DNA from: Hyphochytrium catenoides
Lineage: Eukaryota > Sar > Hyphochytriomycetes > Hyphochytriales > Hyphochytriaceae
DNA: 44,053 nt
NCBI GenBank assembly: GCA_900088475.1
Contig: FLMG01002065.1
Coordinates: forward strand, 1-44,053
Direction: 5' to 3'
The notes beneath the pieces were generated by a model, which had not been told where the DNA came from, did not search any database, and saw only the letters and a list, made by a program, of their open reading frames with translations. How positions within the stretch are numbered: the first letter of the stretch is position 1; every line of letters begins with the position of its first letter. This document shows positions 27,149 to 38,600 of this stretch, piece after piece. Both the position numbers and the translations under genes were made by a program.

Positions 27149-27597
27149 GCGACTGTCACCAGAGTTTCTAAAGCGTGTCGGTTCGTGTTACAGAAGGCCA
27201 TACAACATAACATAGGCCGATAGCCAGTAACGGCACACCTCTACTCTAAAATAACTGACAGAACATTATGTTCATGTTGCCCTTAAACGCTGCAGTTGGT
27301 AGCTCTTTGGTTTGCTGTTTCTGGAACCATTGGGCAGATCCTTGGCTCTTCCTATTCATTTTGGTCTTTGCTCTTAGGATACCATCGTGGCGAAGATCCT
27401 TGGCGACGTTCAGAGGCAGCCTCGCCATTCATCTGTCGCAAGTCCAAGTAATAGCTGCCAGTAGCAAAGCAAGACGGCGCCATTGGTATTGTTGTGTGGA
27501 TACTTTGTACGCCCCACCCGTCTGGAAATAGTGGGCCTAATAAGAAGCTTAAGCCTTTAAAGATTGGAGTCGAGATCAGGACGGCGGGAGGACAGCA
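27149..27597. other. Intergenic spacer between two plus-strand genes
   Basis: About 450 bases. A hydrophobic 87-codon plus frame (27268-27531) has no splice context or recognised domain, so I do not call it. The region presumably holds the iminopeptidase 3' end and the promoter of the next gene. Confidence 0.5.
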
Positions 27598-28605
27598 ATG
27601 GCTGGAGAATGGACCTCGTCACCTACACGGACAGTTGTGATAACCCTGGCATCTTGCGTGCTCGGGTTGGCAATGGGTCTATGGACGGGAAGATTCCTGG
27701 ATGCACAGAGCCCAGCAAGGACTACACGGTGGAGGGGAAGGAAGGCTGAAAGGAGTGCTGATAGATCCACCATCGTTCATCAGGTTGGAGCTAAGATCTG
27801 GAGCAGGCAGATATAGGGCTTAGTTCTCGCTTCGCCTGTGTCGATTGGCAGGGAGAGAAGAAGGATGTCTATGTCGTTGTGCTGACCGGAGGGCCATGTG
27901 GCGGGAAGACTTCATCGTTGGAGGTGATCTGCAAGGACTTTCGAGCACTGGGCTATGATGTCTACGTTGCTCCTGAGGTGATGTGACATGTGAATGCAGC
28001 TAAAAGCGAGTTACATGCTCCACTTTACGTCTCTGCCACTTCCCCTATCTGACTATATGGGCACTTCAACTAACCGTTGTTGTTCTACCTAGGTACCCAC
28101 TGCGCTGATGGTAGGTGGCTGCGTTTATCCTGGCGAAAATGCAGGCGAGACTCTGGAGGAGTTTGAAGCAGCAGTGATGGGACTACAACTTCAAGTAGAA
28201 GAGAGCTTCGTTAGGATTGCGTCCTCTACCAAGCGCCGAAGCATCGTGATATTTGACCGAGGACTGATGGACATGGCCGCCTACATGCCCGCAGCCATGT
28301 GGCAAGGCCTAATGAAGCAGCATGGCTTAAACCAAGAGCGAATTTTACAGCGTTATGACCTTGTCATTCACCTCGTCTCAGCGGCAAATGGGGCTGAGCA
28401 GTTCTATGGAAAGGCGACTAATGCACAAAGAAGCGAGGACCTTGACAATGCGAGAGCTCTCGAGCAGCGAATGCTCGAGTGTTGGGAGAGTCATAAGAAT
28501 CGCGCGGTAATCGACAACCATACGGACTTCAAGGGCAAACTGGGCCGAGTCAAGGACGTGGTGGCGGCCCTGGTGGGTCAGACTCTCGGACCGGAGGCGG
28601 TCTAA
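27598..28605 (+). CDS. Membrane-anchored AAA_28/Ttd14-like P-loop protein
   Basis: Three exons (27598-27783, 27852-27977, 28093-28605) make 825 bases, 274 residues. An N-terminal helix (VVITLASCVLGLAMGLW) is followed by a basic stretch, suggesting a signal anchor. The catalytic domain has a kinase-type Walker A (TGGPCGGKTSS, Lys81) and a Walker B-like IVIFDRGLMDMAAY (Asp159), then VIHLVSAANGAEQFYG and the NHTDF segment. These are typical of the AAA_28 domain of Drosophila Ttd14 and related nucleotide-binding proteins. Ttd14 continues with a C-terminal CYTH-like half; here the stop follows the AAA_28 domain directly, and I found no CYTH-like exon downstream. The fly protein functions in TRPL ion-channel trafficking; substrate and role in this organism are unknown. 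Confidence 0.8.
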
Positions 28606-29960
28606 GCATCGGAGATTTAGATTAGAGCATAATAAACTCTTAACCTTGTTCTTAAGAATCCTCCTCGAGTGCATTCGGCAAGGCTGAACAGCTTCCCAAT
28701 CCCATGGACCCCATAGTGATGACACTGCGTGGATCACGAAACCACAGGAGTGTACGGTGTGGCCACGCAGTCTGTTGTTCAGTACGTGGGTAGTTGGCAT
28801 AGATATATTCACCGGATGTGAGAGTCTCCCCGGTCACCATGGGCAGAAGTACAACTGTGAAGTTTATTACGAGGATATGTACCACAGAGTACACAGATTT
28901 TGCTGGTACTTTGTAGTAGGTCAGGCACAGACCAACCATCACAACTCACTATGGCACGGTCATGAAGAAGGGAGCGGTACAGGTACTCTCGCAGCAATAA
29001 AATGGGGCTTAAAGACGAGTCTCTATACGTGGCTGTGGCGCTTTCAGCTCACAAAACAATCCAACAAGGCCCGAATGGCCTGACTTTACAGCGCTGCGTC
29101 CATTACCTTTTGGTAACAGAGAGCTTCAGTGACGGAGTGCAGAAAAGCCGTGCGACTTCATAGTATCGATCTCCCAGCGCGGAGTCCAAACTTCCCATAA
29201 GTTCCCATAGAACCAAGCGCACGCTTTTAACGCATATCGTGCACAAATCTCAGAGAAAATCTATGGTGGGCTGGGAGTATGCGGCAAAGGGCCATCCACC
29301 TTCTTGGAGAAAAGGGACTACTACTCACTAGAACTAATAGGTAGAGACTCAAATCCGCAGAACTGCGATCTCTGTAGAACGGCGATCTCTCAGACAGAGA
29401 TCGCATCATTGCCCCATCTTCGCAGCGGGCGAACTCTTGAGATCTTTGTACAGAACATCCATATCCCAATCAGCAGCGACCCACCCATCAAAAGCCACCC
29501 ACCCACCCTCCGCCAATTTAGAACTTTACGATTCTGGGTATGCGGTTGGCTATACTAATCAATTGTGGAGTTCGATTCGGGTAGTGAACGTAACTTTACG
29601 GACTTCTTACAATTTGAGGTGCATGATGTTTGGCGCCTGGTTGGAGGTCTGTCCGTCAGTGAGACAGAGATTCGCATCGTCTCTACACTTTGGTCGCCCA
29701 CCTCAGAAGCAGTACGCGGTCTACATGGAACGCCTCAGCCTCTCGTGCCCGCTGTCAATACTATCCTGGAAGGCTCAACATCTGAAAGCGTTTATCATAA
29801 TTCACTAGAGGACATATCTCTCTCTGGGAAGCGATGTTCTTATTAGTCTTGCCCTAGGAACGAGTGGAAGCTGGAGAGCATGCCTATCGCAAGGCACAGG
29901 CACCTGAATAGTAGTTGCCAGAGACAACGTACAAAACATTAAAAACGATCTTAGCGCCTC
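28606..29960. other. 1.35-kb stretch with no confident gene
   Basis: Open frames exist on both strands, but none joins into a splice-consistent protein of known family. A minus frame ending at 28652 contains GETLTSGEYIYAN, and a plus frame near 29512 contains NLELYDSGYAVGYTNQLW. Each resembles part of a bulb-type (mannose-binding) lectin repeat, but they are on opposite strands and isolated. A plus frame 29565-29846 is protein-like but unrecognised. A short hairpin lies at 29382-29404. A degraded or lineage-specific gene remains possible. Confidence 0.4.
29365..29404. repeat. Twin direct plus inverted 9-mer forming a hairpin
   Basis: The 9-mer gcgatctct occurs at 29365-29373 and again at 29382-29390. 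Its exact reverse complement, agagatcgc, follows at 29396-29404. The second and third copies can form a 9-bp stem with a 5-base loop. It lies in a gene-free stretch, and its function is unknown. Confidence 0.85.
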
Positions 29961-31158
29961 ATGGCAACCACTATGCTTGCAAAGGGAGTGCCGCTCCTTC
30001 GTCCCCTCCGGCACCCGAGTCCTCGGCTTCTTCCGACGCGGATAGCCAGTCATAGGGCCAGGGAATTAGTTACAGGGACTGTGCACCTGGGCCGCGCAGT
30101 TTTCGCCAGGTCGGCACCTAGGCCTAATGTGCTTAACGGACATAGAGACTTGGCCTTTTTTAAAAGAGGTAGAACGCAGCAGCCCACTCTGCATCGGCGG
30201 CTTGCTACCGAGGAGCCAGGAAAAAAGCCGGATGATTTTAGAGGTAAGAGGACCACACTCGTCTGCCAAGTGATTGTTTATCATCCTCACACTTTTACCC
30301 CCAAACAGCTTTAATTGACCGGTGGACGCTGAACCCTGATGGCACCCTAAAGGTACATGTACTGTCTATCTCATATATATCTCTGGCTCATGATATCCAG
30401 AGTCGCTTTGAGACATAGCCGTCTCTTTAACATGGGCTCCATCCAATGAAATCGACTCAATGCGTCGTTTCTGTCAAAGTATCTATCAGTCCAGGGAAAG
30501 TCTGCTATCTGGAACGAGCTCTACATTTCGCTCTTCTATCGAGAGTGTATACCTTCACTGTTGAGCGTGAAGCATTAGGTGTTTATTTAACACTTGCCTA
30601 TCAATACAGAAAAATGTTCCCGGGAGACTTCGTGGTCTGTGGAAGAAGTATGGAATGATTGCAGTTGGAACCTACTTTGGCGTCTATGTAGTGACACTTA
30701 GCACTATCTATGCCGGGATAGAAGCCTATGCTTGGTCCATCCGACACAACATAATGAAGCAGCAAGGCATCAAGAACAAAGAGTAAGTTGCCAGGAATAA
30801 CGAACCAACTGGACCTACAGTATACGCCATCCCTTTAACCTTTCAACCGCAGGGAGATAAACAAGCTCATAGTGGAGAAGATGGGCTTACAGTCTTTTCC
30901 TGCGGCTGAGACTCTCGTTTCAAGTAAGTGATCCTTGTCTTGTGATAGTGATGGGTTTACCACTTTTACCAGTTGATAGCCGAAGTTCTCCCTTTACACC
31001 TTCCAGCTTTATTGACTCTAATACCTGGACTCATAGATTGGGGAACAATAGCAATCGCCTGGATTGCTACGAAGTTTACCGAACCGATTCGTCTTGCTGT
31101 CACTCTTGCCATCACCCCATCAGTTGCTCGTTTACTGGGCCGACGACTACTGAAGTAG
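29961..31158 (+). CDS. FAM210/DUF1279-family mitochondrial-type protein
   Basis: Five exons (29961-30243, 30309-30352, 30610-30782, 30853-30923, 31007-31158) make 723 bases, 240 residues. The first 90 or so residues are rich in Arg, Ser, Leu and Pro and poor in acids, as expected for a cleavable mitochondrial presequence. The DUF1279 core follows: LWKKYGMIAVGTYFGVYVVT as the first membrane helix, a charged helical linker, then IDWGTIAIAWIATKF and EPIRLAVTLAITPSVARLLGR. FAM210A/B proteins are inner-membrane proteins linked to mitochondrial translation and metabolism in animals; that role here is inference. The last exon uses the acceptor at 31006. An earlier AG at 30972 would put the domain out of frame. 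Confidence 0.9.
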
Positions 31159-31408
31159 CTGAGTGCCATTCAGAAATCTAAATGAGGGCCATACCTCAGG
31201 AACGGATTAGAGTTAGATCGGGAGGAAGAGCTAGCAGTAGGGTGTGCTATTTATGTAAGCTATCTGTTGTTTGCTTTGCTTGTAGGGCGAAAGCTCAGTC
31301 TTCCTCCCTTAGAACGACAGCTACAAATGACATCGACCGAAGGAAACAGCTAAAAAGCCCACTCTTCTAAAGAGGAACCATTCGTACTCGATCTTTTTCT
31401 AAGTGGCT
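31159..31408. other. Short convergent spacer
   Basis: About 250 bases separate the stop codons of the FAM210-like gene (plus) and the nucleoside transporter gene (minus). I see no gene or repeat in it. Confidence 0.6.
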
Positions 31409-33969
31409 TTACAAAGTCGGTTCTGCATCTGGAGGCGTCATCATAAGCACGGGCGATACAATGGTGTTCTCTATCAGCAGCCCAGTTGCTAGTGCTGCGA
31501 CAATTCCCACCTAGCCAGTTTTGTATGTGAGACGCTATTATGTGATAGAAGGAAGTAAGAGAAATCTAGAGGATAACCCTGCAATAGCAATCTAACAGGG
31601 TAACAGAACGTAGGGATATCAGTCGCAACACGCTACATCGATTGGGCAGAGCGAAAGCATAAAATGGTGCCTGTGTGACATGGAGATGAAGAAAGGCGAG
31701 TGCCCTGCTGTTGATGATAGTATGTGTCCCCGTACTTACCGCAAAGGAGACATTCATGACGTAGGCGGCCTGCCTCTTCTTGGGAGGATCGCAAAGGGAG
31801 AAGCAGACTTGATACTGCGCAGTGCTGAGGTAACCGCAGCCGAACGAGAAACAACTCACGACGACACAAAGAATGAGGTCTCCATGGGGCAAAGGGTGTT
31901 GAGGAAAGGTGTAGATAAAGAAAAGAGGTAAATAGACCATAAGCCGGAGAGCAGACCATAGGAGCAATCGGCTGGGTTTCCGAAAGAGCGGCAGACACAC
32001 TGCAGATAACGGAGGTGTAAGTTTTGCGAAGCTAACCGACGGAGATGAAAGACAAATGGAGAGACGTTCGGATAGGAGCGAAAATAAGACCCGGCAGAGA
32101 ACATAAGAGAGAGCTGACCTGTGAATGGCCTAGACACCATATCGGCGAAGGCTCTTATGTAGAACAAGTAGAGCGGAAGCGCTGAGTTTTTATCGGTGGA
32201 CTCCACGAAGGCGAAGAACTGAAAGATTGTTATTGAGCCCCACACTGTGATGAGGAGGGCCAGTCCGCAGAAGAGCACTTCGGCCGGGATACCATCCACA
32301 TCACCTCCTGCTACTCTCTGCCTATCATCCTCAGTAGCAGTGACATTAGCGATTCTCTCTCGTTGAGGCAGAGTCTTAGAGTATTCAATCATGGGGCTCC
32401 CCAGCTCAGCAAGAAAGAATAGCTTGTCTGCTCCTATTCTTTGCGTGGATAACTGCAAAACTCGACAGTGTCAGGCAAGAACATAGAAGGTGAAACTACT
32501 TTCAGCCAAACAAGAATGCACCATAGGTATAGAAGTAGAGTTCTACGTAGACTCTACAAAAAAAGTTGTCCATCAACGTTAAGGCAATCAAAAGTCGTGG
32601 CTGTGTAGGAAAGACTGGATAGGGATCAGAAGATTACCCAGCGATTGGACGAGGAGAGCTAGCGAAAGCTGCAACTCACTTTATAGAGTGCACACTTCTG
32701 GTCTATCCAGTAGTAAGCCACGATACCCAGTAGGACCAATACAGCAACCGAAGTATAAAACTGCGTAAGCTGCTCCTTAGAGGCATGCCAGGCGTGCTGG
32801 GAGTACCCAGACAGCAAAGCAATAACCAGAAGAAAGAGGGCTGAGGCCTGGTAACCCATTGCATACATGGCGGTGCAGCGAGCGTCTCCCATCTCTGACA
32901 TAATCTGATAGAAGACACCGTCTTGATGTGAAGGAGAAGATAGAAGTCAAAGTATGGCCGTGGTAGAATCCAAGAGGGTCAAATGAAGAACAGAGAATAG
33001 AGAAAGAACACAGACCAAGAGGGAACCTTGATTGGCGACTGAGCAGTGCAGGATGAGCAAGGATGCGAATGAGAGTGCACAGAGATCACACCAGGGAGAG
33101 TCGTTTGAGTTAACTGCAAAGGATAGAAAGACCCACAGACAAGCCGTCCAGCTGTAAGCTAAAGCCTATGCAGCTAAGATAGTTCGGCAAGCTAGAAAGC
33201 ACCTACAAGCTTCTCCTGACAGGATTCCCACTAGTCCACTCAATCCCAGAAGCGACATTTTCCCAGCCGCTTGAGGCATGAAGAGTAACAGTGCCGCCAT
33301 GCCTAGGAGATAAACAAGGCTCAATATAGCTCTCCTTCTAGCTTCAGTTATCTTAAGAATCTCCAACTCTCTCTTGCCATCGAAGCAAACCCCGGCTGCT
33401 GGTCTCTTTTGGTCTCTTTTAGGGTTAATGGAGCGGCAGCCATCCACTTACCAACGAAGACAGTGACTATCCTGACTCTGTACAGGGAGATAGAGCTGGT
33501 GCCGCCATCGAATAATTGATCAAATTGAGCCTGTCAATCGTCAGGCACATGGTAACCACATGTGCAGTGGGGATACCGTGAGTTAGGAAAAATGTCAAAC
33601 TAAGTGGCGATGAGTGAAGAGCAATCATTGTAAGAGAGTCCCACGAAGAAGCGACGAGCGAAGAAGGTCAGATTGAACATCCATAAAGAAAGAGCTGAAA
33701 GTACCTACATGTAGCAAAAAGATTGGGATGGCAGGTACATAGAGACACAGGTTTACGTAGACAAAGATCTCTGGGCCATAGAGGTCGGAGTAGTACACCA
33801 GTCCACTTTGTATAGCAGTGAAGGGCAACGAGGAAGCCAACCCCACGACGATGAAGGCAACTAAGTCGGTGAAGCTGAGGCCAGCCAGATGAGGCAGTAT
33901 CTTGTCCTTTGTCTTCTCTACTCCGGACAAGTCGGTTGTCCCATCGGAGACAATAGGGCCGAACCTCAT
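31409..33969 (-). CDS. Equilibrative nucleoside transporter (ENT/SLC29 family)
   Basis: Seven exons (33969-33709, 33530-33452, 33341-33207, 32921-32680, 32452-32119, 31999-31740, 31510-31409) make 1413 bases, 470 residues, typical for the family. Landmarks are the first helix with GLASSLPFTAIQSGLVYYSD, a helix with GLSGLVGILSGEAYGVFYQI, GDARCTAMYAMGYQASALF, and a hydrophilic loop of about 45 residues from residue 240 between the N- and C-terminal helix bundles. Later come GCGYLSTAQYQV and the last helix VGIVAALATGLLIENTIV. ENTs move nucleosides or nucleobases down gradients, or with protons in protists, across the plasma or lysosomal membrane. Substrate cannot be read from the sequence. Introns 1 and 3 use GTAGGT donors, which are needed to keep the frame. 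Confidence 0.88.
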
Positions 33970-35694
33970 TCTATGATTACCTCACTAATGTGACGAGACG
34001 CCTCTACCTCAGCCGTTGAGTTTCGATCTTCCTATGTGGATGCGAATTCTAACAACTAGCGCCGCGCCGCGGGCAACCAGTATCGCAAGAGTATGGTGCA
34101 TGCCCACATCTCTCAGCCATTATGTGCTCGAAGGCGCCACAGAGCGCTAACCAGAGGCAGATAGACGAGATATCCCAGCACCGCAGAAATTGGAGGGGAA
34201 CGAGCACCTCCTGACGTATTGGAAGCTGTGCACTACCCAGAGGTGGGTGAAGACCCAGCACAGATAGGAGCAGTCTTTGTTCAGACAGGCAATAAGCGAG
34301 CAAACAGGTAGGCCAGAGCTTCGAAGTGGCAGGAGTTCTAGATTCTGGGTGCTTACTGAGTCGCCGAGCGGCGCGCAGGGAGCCAAGACGGTGGACAACG
34401 CAATGATGTCTCAGATCTGTTCCTCTGTTCTCCCTCTGCAGCTTCAACCATCAAGCATGCTAACGCCAAGCGGAAGCCTTCAAAGCGGAAACAATTTTAC
34501 CTTTCTTTGAGATAGAACAAGCAGAAATCTATTGTTTTGGCGTGCAACAAACATATTGAAGCTTTCAACCTTTTGATGTGACCTTTCTCTCTTGGCTTCC
34601 TGAAGCCAGGAGCCAATGGCCCGAAGTCTTGACTTCCAAGAAGCAAGCGCGCCGCCTGGGCTCGCAGATCATCAGAATCTATTGAAGAGTCTTAGCCTGT
34701 CTTATGGCAGATGCATGGTCTTCCCGTCTTCCCGTCTTCGGTCCTCCGCTTCCTGTCTTTCTCTTGGGGTGCATTCTGTCACCTGTGTAAGGGCAGCTCT
34801 TAAGGCTGGAGTAGAGGGACTGGAGCTTTGTTGGGGTGCAGTGTGACAGATTTAGAACTTCGCTTGTCATGGTTATGGCGCTTGACTGGTGCTAGGGAAG
34901 CAAGACTGTGCAGAGTTCAAGCAGAAGAAGTAGGCAGTAGAGTAGGGTACAGAAGTATCCGCGTCTCACTAGACTTCTTACTCTCCTGTACGTGAATGGC
35001 AATAGGTCACTTTGAAGAGCGCCAAGCCACGTAGCACCCAACAAGGTGTGGCGCCCATTCCGGCTGAGTGGAAAATAAGACAAACAGCGAGATAAGGCTC
35101 TGATAGGTCAGTAAGCCTGTAAAAAGACCTACATCCTAGCTAATAAACCAAGCAGCAAATTCTGACAGGCAGCTCCTGTTATAGAGCCGCAGCCAAAACA
35201 AGCTTCCACGTAGAGAAGAGTTATGGAAGGTTCTGTAATGATGAGGTGACACGGGCTTTTCAAGCTTTCAATGACTGGCTGAAGCAAGTCTGGTGGATGG
35301 TTGTAGGCAATGGTGAAGAGCCCTTCCTTGTCCGCAGCTGATTTGGTATAGATTGGCATATAGGAACAAACTGGCCTCATTTCGCTCTGCGCCAAGAGGC
35401 TGGGCAAAAATCCATGACGTACATAGGTCCTCGTCCCAGCCACCACTGTCAGAAGGATCAGAACGGATAAGGAATGGACCCTTCGAGACCGCTTCAGGAA
35501 CTTTCAGGAGCTTGTGGCCTTTGATCAGACAGAGAGAGAGAGATGGAAGGCATTCGACGAGTGACAATACTATCATAAGCTTTTACTGTTCTCTCTACAA
35601 CGAGCAAGCGGATTAGAAGGAGCCGAGACAACGAAGATTCAGCGATAAATTGAAGATAAAGAAAGACGATTCTCTGATCGGTCCATATCGTACG
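33970..35694. other. 1.7-kb region with only weak coding signals
   Basis: This lies between the ENT start codon and the stop codon of the repeat-protein gene. Minus-strand frames at 34447-34049 and 34398-34147 overlap each other and lack domains; I take them as the ENT upstream region. The frames at 35576-35268 and 35446-35129 look more protein-like but overlap in different frames. I found no splice model that makes a recognisable protein. Confidence 0.4.
35129..35446 (-). CDS. Possible unrecognised small ORF or exon (105 codons)
   Basis: The frame has a balanced amino-acid mix (for example GLFTIAYNHPPDLLQPVIES, then CHLIITEPSITLLYVEACFG) and is open for 105 codons, longer than most chance frames here. 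It has no start context I trust, no recognised domain and no clear partner exon. It could be an exon of an unannotated minus-strand gene, a transposon remnant or chance. It is listed only so that it is not lost. Confidence 0.15.
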   Translation of the reverse strand: MVAGTRTYVRHGFLPSLLAQSEMRPVCSYMPIYTKSAADKEGLFTIAYNHPPDLLQPVIESLKSPCHLIITEPSITLLYVEACFGCGSITGAACQNLLLGLLARM

Positions 35695-38600
35695 CTACTC
35701 TTCTCCTTGCTCCACCAGGATCTGCAGCCCACCGTCTGCCGTTCGACGTGCACACATCGCTCCACCAAACACTGGCTCACATGGCTTGTCGTAGAACTCA
35801 CGCTCCTTGGGTGTACAGAGTGTCTTGTACGCCTCTTTCACCTTCCAAAGCTTCTTCGCATCCTCCTCCCAATAGTGCGGTTCGGTCCTAGAATATTGAC
35901 GACGATGAGGAGTTAGGAAAAGCGATAAGCAAACTGACTCCCAGGCGAGAACAGAGGTTTTCGGGAGTTTATGTGCAGACAGAGACGTATCAAGCATGAG
36001 CGTGCAAGACAAAGTGACAGCAAATGTCAGAGCTAGTGTTAACAATAGAGAGAGTCTGAGGGCAAGGTACTCTCTCAAAGCAAGAAGTAGTTATTGGCCG
36101 ACACAAAGAGAGCACCGCGGACAGTTAGGCTCCTGCATTGCTCATATCTTGATCTCACCTATTGGCCGGAGGTGCGTAGGGGAACACAATGCCTCCATAT
36201 TGTGGCGCCAACTTGCGATACGCAATTTCTGCTTCTGCATCGCTGGAGTCCTTCAAGATCCCCAGCGCGCGGTAGTGATCTGTCTTCCCTTTCCACCTCT
36301 TTCTCTCATGATTGGCGAGCTCTTTGTCTATAAAATCCAGCATCATAGGAACGCAGTCATCTGGGGGAGGCATCAGACGGGAACAGATCTTCTTAGCTCC
36401 CTCGAGTGTGCAGTTTGTCCCGATTCCTTCCTCCAGGGGGCGGCAGTAATCATCTCCCTCAGGCCTCTGGTACTTGATCTCAAAGGTAATACCGTTCTGG
36501 GTCAGACTTCCTTTGGCAAGGAGCTCTCTGGATCGCAGTCGAGTGCAATTAAGGACGAGACTTTCATTGCAGACGTGTGCAATCAGCTCTTTATGCAGCG
36601 GGGAGTGCATGATCTCCTTCAAATAGTGCTTCTGGGCAAAGTCATATACAGCATCAACAGGCTCTTCTCCTTCTAGGACCTGCAAATCAGCCACAAGCTT
36701 CGTCTTCCATAACGCTGCGTCAATGGCGGCATCTGGTGTGATCCAGCCCTCAAGGCCTAGAAGAACCCATAGAACGAGGAACGATCCTAGGAACGCCGTA
36801 AAGTAGCTCTTGCAGAGGATGGAGAGTACAGGCAATGCTTTGGGCTCAAAGGCTTCATGGTAATCGTTCATCGCCATGTCTTCCATAGTTTCAGATGCCG
36901 AGCTTGTTCCCTGCAACTCCTCCTTCAGCGTGTTCTGATTCAATTGCACGGCAAAGCCATTCACTGGCTCCTGAGTGCCTTCTTCCGCAAGCCCAGACTG
37001 CATCACTGCAGCTTTCTTGGCCGCTGTGGATCTTCTTTTCTTCTTCCTTCTTGCCTTCGACTTTGAAGTAGGGCCATCATCCTGCTCTACCTTCTCACCT
37101 GCTGGCATAGACTCACTCTCGGACGGTGGCTTTGACAAAAAGTGCTCCCCAGGCTCTAGTTCTCTAGCCATGTCATTAAAAAGTGGCGCTTCAGATCTTT
37201 TGTTATTTTCCTCTGGAGTGTCTGCAACAGCAAGGGAACTATGCGGCATTGAGTTGCCATCCTCATTAGGGCCCAAATCAGATGAGGCGGCCTGTTCCTC
37301 TTCAAGCTTGTCACTCAATTCAAGAATGAAAGAAGGGATGGTATGACCGTAGTACTTCTCTCTCTGTAGTGCTCTGTCTCTGACACCATAGAACCGGTGT
37401 AACGCGTAGGCCATGAACAGCAGGAATGGGAGAAGATGCAGTGCCAGTCCTAGCCAGACAGCGCTTTCGAAGTATGGGGAGTGCGTATAAGGATGCGTTG
37501 ACGTGTCGTTGTTCAGCTGCGGAGCAATGTACTTCTCATAACCCGGCCAGTTTGTAAACCAGCGTGAGGATGGAGATAGGAAGCGCCATCCTGCCTTATT
37601 GGTGCTGCACGTGTATGGATGTTCCTTCGACACCTCAAACGAGTAAACGATCGGATCCGGTCGATTACACAGGCCCAGCTACACAGGTCACGGCGAAGAA
37701 GCAAAAACGAAGGGTAGAACATGGTTAGAAGGGTCACTCTTCTGTCTGGTACAACTGTCTGGTACAAAGCATGAAGCCACTTTTCAAGGATAGAAGTGTG
37801 AAGAGTGTGTATTCGAAATCGCTAAAGGTGGTGTGCCTGTAGATGAGTCGAGGGAGAGACAGCTGAAGTCACCGCACCTGCTTTCTGCACACGTTAACGA
37901 GGATGTTCTTTCTCATATCCAGGGTAAGGTTTAGATCCTGGGCAAAGCGGTAGATAACATCCGCGGGCTCCTCATCCTCCCAGACAAGCAACGGAGGGAG
38001 TTTCCGGCCGTCTTCTAACACCAGAGAAGAGTTTACGGCAAGGCCTCGACCCCTCATGCAGGGCAAATAACGACAGACATGATTCATGATTGGAGTCCGG
38101 TCCCAGCCTTTCTTCACCAAGCCGTGATTTAGGAAGAACTTGAGGATTGCGTCTACTGGTTCCTCGTCTGGGGTGAAATGAACATTAGGTGGGGAGATGA
38201 TCGATCTTTTGCGGTCTCTTTTTCCCTCTTCAAGCGATATATTTTGTTCACCTTCTTCACCCTCTCCCAAGTTGAGACCTTTCTTAGGGATTTGAAGTCC
38301 TACCTTGCAAGATGGTAAGGACGCCAATGCGCTCACTCTCGGGAGAAGAGATTGGCAAGGTAAAGACTATGGGACTCGTTCGGGAGCAGGGAATTTCAGC
38401 ACATACTGACTCCAGTGCACGATGGAATTGCTCTCGTGACACTCCTCTTTCTTGGCAAAAATGGTAGACGACATCAGCAGGCTCCTGGCCCTCATAGATT
38501 TCCAGCACGCCACCTGGAAAGTGGAGATTGATTGGCCGTTAGTCTAGGTTCCAACTACCTCTTTCAACAGTAAAGTGTCCTTATTACAGGGAAGAGAGTG

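Noticed and set aside
30942-31181. 79-codon plus frame overlapping the last FAM210-like exon
   Set aside because: The DUF1279 signature lies in another frame, reached in phase from the acceptor at 31006.
33401-33422. ggtctctttt repeated twice
   Set aside because: A 10-base tandem repeat in an intron; expected by chance in this CT-rich sequence.
35996-36676. 226-codon plus-strand frame
   Set aside because: It is the antisense shadow of the repeat-protein exon and its flanking intron.
38304-38370. Alternative 64-base intron ending at 38304 in the repeat gene
   Set aside because: It is phase-compatible, but it would remove residues (IGVLTILQG) that match the module consensus, and its donor GTCTTT is weak.
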